Shown: one piece after another, positions 15,285-17,718 of the stretch
Layout of the letters: each line of letters opens with the position of its first letter
Position numbering within the stretch: the stretch's first letter is position 1
Source of the DNA: Hyphomicrobiales bacterium
GTDB lineage: Bacteria; Pseudomonadota; Alphaproteobacteria; Rhizobiales; Xanthobacteraceae
Assembly: GCA_003133345.1 (NCBI GenBank)
Contig: PKXB01000190.1
Location: 10,975-28,692 of the forward strand
DNA: 17,718 nucleotides
Direction: 5' to 3'
Program-made: the position numbers and the translations under genes
The notes under the pieces: model-generated
Told to the model about the DNA's origin: nothing
Seen by the model: only the letters and a program-made list of their open reading frames with translations
The model's database searches: none

Positions 15285-16885
15285 CCTTGGCGTTCGAACT
15301 GCACCGGCACTTCCGGCTTGGCGTCGGCGAGCGCCGGCTCAACGCGGGCGCCGTCGAGTACCTCCAATGAATTCGGATTGAGGTCGGCGGTGAAATTCTC
15401 AGCCCCGCTCGGATCTGGCTTCACGAACAGCGGATTATATAGCAGCACCTCGGCGGCTATCGCATGGGCGGCCGACACCCAATGGATAGTCGCCTTCACC
15501 TTGCGGCCGTCCGGCGCGTTGCCGCCCTTGGTCGCGGGATCGTAAGTGCAGCGTAGTTCGACGACCTCGCCCTTGGCGTTTTTCACCACCTCGCGGCAGG
15601 TGATGAAATAGGCATAGCGCAGCCGTACTTCCATGCCGGGCGACAGCCGGAAGAATTTCTTCGGCGGGTTCTCCATGAAGTCATCCTGCTCGATATAGAG
15701 TTCTCGGCCGAATTTGATCTTGCGCGAACCCGCCGCCGGGTTGTCGGGATGATTGACCGCGTCCAGTTCCTCGCTCTGTCCGTCGGGATAGTTCTCGATC
15801 ACCAGTTTGAGCGGCTTGAGCACCGCCATGCGCCGCAGCGCGCTCTTGTTGAGCGCCTCGCGCACCGAGAATTCGAACATGCCGACGTCGACCAGGCTGT
15901 TGGCCTTGGCGACGCCGATGCGCTTGATGAAATCGCGGATCGCTTCCGGCGGCACGCCGCGCCGGCGCAGGCCGGCGATCGTCGGCATGCGCGGATCGTC
16001 CCAGCCGGTCACGTGGCCGCCGCGCACCAATTCGGTGAGCACGCGCTTGGACAGCACCGTGTAAGTGAGATTGAGGCGGGCGAATTCATACTGATGCGGC
16101 TTTGACGGCACATTCAGATTGGCGATGCACCAGTCGTAAAGCGGCCGATGGTCCTCGAACTCGAGCGTGCAGATCGAATGCGTGATGCCCTCGATGGCGT
16201 CCGACTGGCCATGTGCGAAATCGTAGCTCGGATAAATTTTCCACGTAGTGCCGGTGCGCGGATGCGGCGCATTGAGAATGCGGTAGAGCACCGGATCGCG
16301 CAGATTGATGTTGCCCGACGTCATGTCGATCTTAGCGCGCAGCACCCGCGCGCCGTTCCCGAATTCCCCGGCCCGCATGCGGCGGAACAAATCGAGGTTC
16401 TCCTCCACCGGGCGGTCGCGGAACGGACTGTTCTTGCCCGGCTCGGTCAGCGTGCCGCGATTGGTACGGATCTCGTCCTGGCTCTGGTCGTCCACATAGG
16501 CCAAGCCGGCGCGGATCAAATCCTCGGCCCAGCCGTACAGGCGCTCGAAATAATCCGAGGCATGATAGAGGTGCTTGCCCCAGTCGAAGCCGAGCCAGCG
16601 CACGTCGCGCTCGATGGCGTCGATATATTCCTGCTCTTCCTTGGTCGGATTGGTGTCGTCGAAACGCAAATGACAGCGGCCGCCGAATTCCTCGGCGATG
16701 CCGAAATTCAGGCAGATCGCCTTGGCGTGGCCGATATGGAGATAGCCGTTCGGCTCGGGCGGAAAGCGGGTGACCACCGCTTTGACGCGCCCGGCATCGA
16801 GATCGGCCTGCACGATGTCGCGAATGAAATCACGGCCGGCCTCAGCCGGTGCCGGATTGACGCTTGCTTTATCGTCCGTGGCCAT
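15173..16885 (-). CDS. glnS: Glutaminyl-tRNA synthetase
   Basis: Charges tRNA-Gln with glutamine directly. The 570-residue product begins with a segment leading to [14 protein letters not shown] and [18 protein letters not shown]. The class I HIGH motif is at residues 50-53, the family's RFDDTNP follows, and the KMSKS-type loop is VLSKR (277-281), followed by [17 protein letters not shown]. The stretch [18 protein letters not shown] is a GlnRS marker that separates it from GluRS. A beta-barrel anticodon-binding domain follows (about 345-555), and there is no C-terminal YqeY domain. The ATG at 16885 has GAGGAAG upstream; an in-frame extension to 16966 lacks family similarity. It is divergent from gltX. 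Most alphaproteobacteria lack GlnRS and make Gln-tRNA with GatCAB, so this gene suggests acquisition by transfer or a lineage-specific direct pathway. Confidence 0.96.
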   Translation of the reverse strand: MATDDKASVNPAPAEAGRDFIRDIVQADLDAGRVKAVVTRFPPEPNGYLHIGHAKAICLNFGIAEEFGGRCHLRFDDTNPTKEEQEYIDAIERDVRWLGFDWGKHLYHASDYFERLYGWAEDLIRAGLAYVDDQSQDEIRTNRGTLTEPGKNSPFRDRPVEENLDLFRRMRAGEFGNGARVLRAKIDMTSGNINLRDPVLYRILNAPHPRTGTTWKIYPSYDFAHGQSDAIEGITHSICTLEFEDHRPLYDWCIANLNVPSKPHQYEFARLNLTYTVLSKRVLTELVRGGHVTGWDDPRMPTIAGLRRRGVPPEAIRDFIKRIGVAKANSLVDVGMFEFSVREALNKSALRRMAVLKPLKLVIENYPDGQSEELDAVNHPDNPAAGSRKIKFGRELYIEQDDFMENPPKKFFRLSPGMEVRLRYAYFITCREVVKNAKGEVVELRCTYDPATKGGNAPDGRKVKATIHWVSAAHAIAAEVLLYNPLFVKPDPSGAENFTADLNPNSLEVLDGARVEPALADAKPEVPVQFERQGYFCLDPASKPERLVFVRTIGLRDTWAKDQAKEKAAG

Positions 16886-16997
16886 GCTTCCTCGATCCCA
16901 AGTCCAACCAATGACGCGGCCTATGCCATGACGTGCCGCTCGGCTCAATGTCAATTGCGCTGACACCTTCCAATATAACTATGGTACAGGGGCCGCG
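16886..16997. promoter_or_regulatory. Divergent glnS/gltX intergenic region
   Basis: This 112-bp gap must hold promoters for both synthetases. On the minus strand a perfect TTGACA is at 16949-16954 (read as TGTCAA on plus) but lacks a good -10 at the right distance. On the plus strand TATAAC at 16974-16979 is the best -10-like box for gltX, without a clear -35. AGGGG at 16988-16992 is the gltX ribosome site. Exact promoters are not resolved. Confidence 0.35.
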
Positions 16998-17718
16998 ATG
17001 AGCGAGCCCGTCGTTACCCGTTTCGCGCCGTCCCCCACCGGCTTCCTCCATATTGGCGGCGGCCGCACCGCGCTGTTCAACTGGCTCTATGCGCGCCGGT
17101 ATGGCGGCAAGATGCTGCTGCGCATCGAAGACACCGACCGCGAGCGCTCGACCGCCGCCGCCATTGCCGCCATCATCGACGGCCTCACTTGGCTGGGGCT
17201 TACCTGGGACGGCGAGATCGTGTTCCAGTTCTCGCGTGTCGCGCGCCACCGCCAGATCGCCGAACAGTTGCTCGCGGCCGGCAAGGCTTACCGCTGCTAT
17301 ACCAGCCCGGAAGAGCTCACCGAAATGCGCGAGGCCGCCCGCCGCGAGGGCCGCTCCAAGCTCTATGACGGACGCTGGCGCGACCGCGACCCGTCCGAGG
17401 CACCGCCCGGGGTCAAGCCGGTGATCCGGCTGCGGGCCCCGCTCACCGGCGAGATTGTGATCGAGGACCAGGTGCAGGGCCGCGTGGTCTGGCAGAATTC
17501 CGATCTCGACGACCTGGTGCTGCTGCGCTCCGACGGCAACCCGACCTACATGCTGGCGGTGGTGGTGGACGACCACGACATGAACGTCACCCACATCATC
17601 CGCGGCGACGACCACCTGACCAACGGCGCCCGCCAGAAACACATCTACGAAGCGCTCGGGTGGAACGTGCCGATCATGGCGCATATCCCGCTTATTCACG
17701 GGCCGGACGGCTCCAAGC
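16998..17718 (+). CDS. gltX: Glutamyl-tRNA synthetase, N-terminal part (cut by window edge)
   Basis: Charges tRNA-Glu with glutamate; in organisms using GatCAB the same enzyme often mischarges tRNA-Gln as well. Only 240 codons are present, with the frame open to the right edge. The start [20 protein letters not shown] carries the class I HIGH-type motif ([15 protein letters not shown]), followed by [12 protein letters not shown], the [19 protein letters not shown] segment, [30 protein letters not shown], and [14 protein letters not shown]. The window ends at PDGSK, just before the SKRHG loop. The ATG at 16998 has AGGGG 5 nt upstream. Its N-terminus and HIGG variant match alphaproteobacterial GltX. 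It lies divergently next to glnS. Whether it is discriminating cannot be judged because the anticodon domain is missing. Confidence 0.96.
   Translation, partial: MSEPVVTRFAPSPTGFLHIGGGRTALFNWLYARRYGGKMLLRIEDTDRERSTAAAIAAIIDGLTWLGLTWDGEIVFQFSRVARHRQIAEQLLAAGKAYRCYTSPEELTEMREAARREGRSKLYDGRWRDRDPSEAPPGVKPVIRLRAPLTGEIVIEDQVQGRVVWQNSDLDDLVLLRSDGNPTYMLAVVVDDHDMNVTHIIRGDDHLTNGARQKHIYEALGWNVPIMAHIPLIHGPDGSK

Noticed and set aside
16886..16966. In-frame N-terminal extension of glnS
   Set aside because: The ATG at 16885 has a good GAGGAAG ribosome site. The extra 27 residues do not resemble GlnRS and would use most of the divergent promoter gap.

Overview
The window is about 65% G+C, densely packed chromosomal DNA from an alphaproteobacterium, most likely order Hyphomicrobiales (Bradyrhizobium / Rhodopseudomonas / Xanthobacteraceae-like). 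The evidence is the gene order (pyrG-secG-tpiA, then ppiD-trp-moaC-moeA-lexA-comEC-gltX), the GTTC-N7-GTTC type LexA operator, and a 49-bp palindromic repeat that I recall as common in this order. Genus assignment is inference. No gene-free stretch exceeds 300 bp.

Region 1 (1-1853, minus strand): the 5' part of pyrG (CTP synthase), secG (Sec translocon subunit) and tpiA (triose-phosphate isomerase). They read away from a divergent intergenic region at 1854-2019.

Region 2 (2020-11846, plus strand) looks like one long operon: ppiD (membrane-anchored periplasmic foldase), trpE, a TRAP transporter permease pair dctQ-dctM, trpG, trpD, trpC, moaC and moeA. Gaps run from -1 to about 60 nt and several junctions look translationally coupled. 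TrpE+TrpG make anthranilate; TrpD and TrpC carry it to indole-glycerol phosphate. MoaC and MoeA act in molybdenum cofactor synthesis. The TRAP pair splits trpE from trpG, and no solute-binding subunit is present here. A hairpin plus T-run at the end of moeA closes the unit.

Region 3 (11847-12794): lexA with its own promoter. A perfect GAAC-N7-GAAC operator and a second near-match lie in the leader, and a hairpin overlaps the lexA ribosome site. A double-hairpin repeat sits between the converging lexA and comEC genes.

Region 4 (12795-17718): comEC and glnS (glutaminyl-tRNA synthetase) on the minus strand, and divergent from them the first 240 codons of gltX (glutamyl-tRNA synthetase) on the plus strand, cut by the window edge just before its KMSKS-type loop.

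Most of the window is conserved housekeeping DNA. I do not see an undescribed defence, mobile or biosynthetic system. The points most worth a second look are the TRAP insertion inside the trp operon, a complete GlnRS beside GltX in an alphaproteobacterium, a basic N-terminal extension on MoaC, and two structured repeat families whose sequence differences preserve base pairing.
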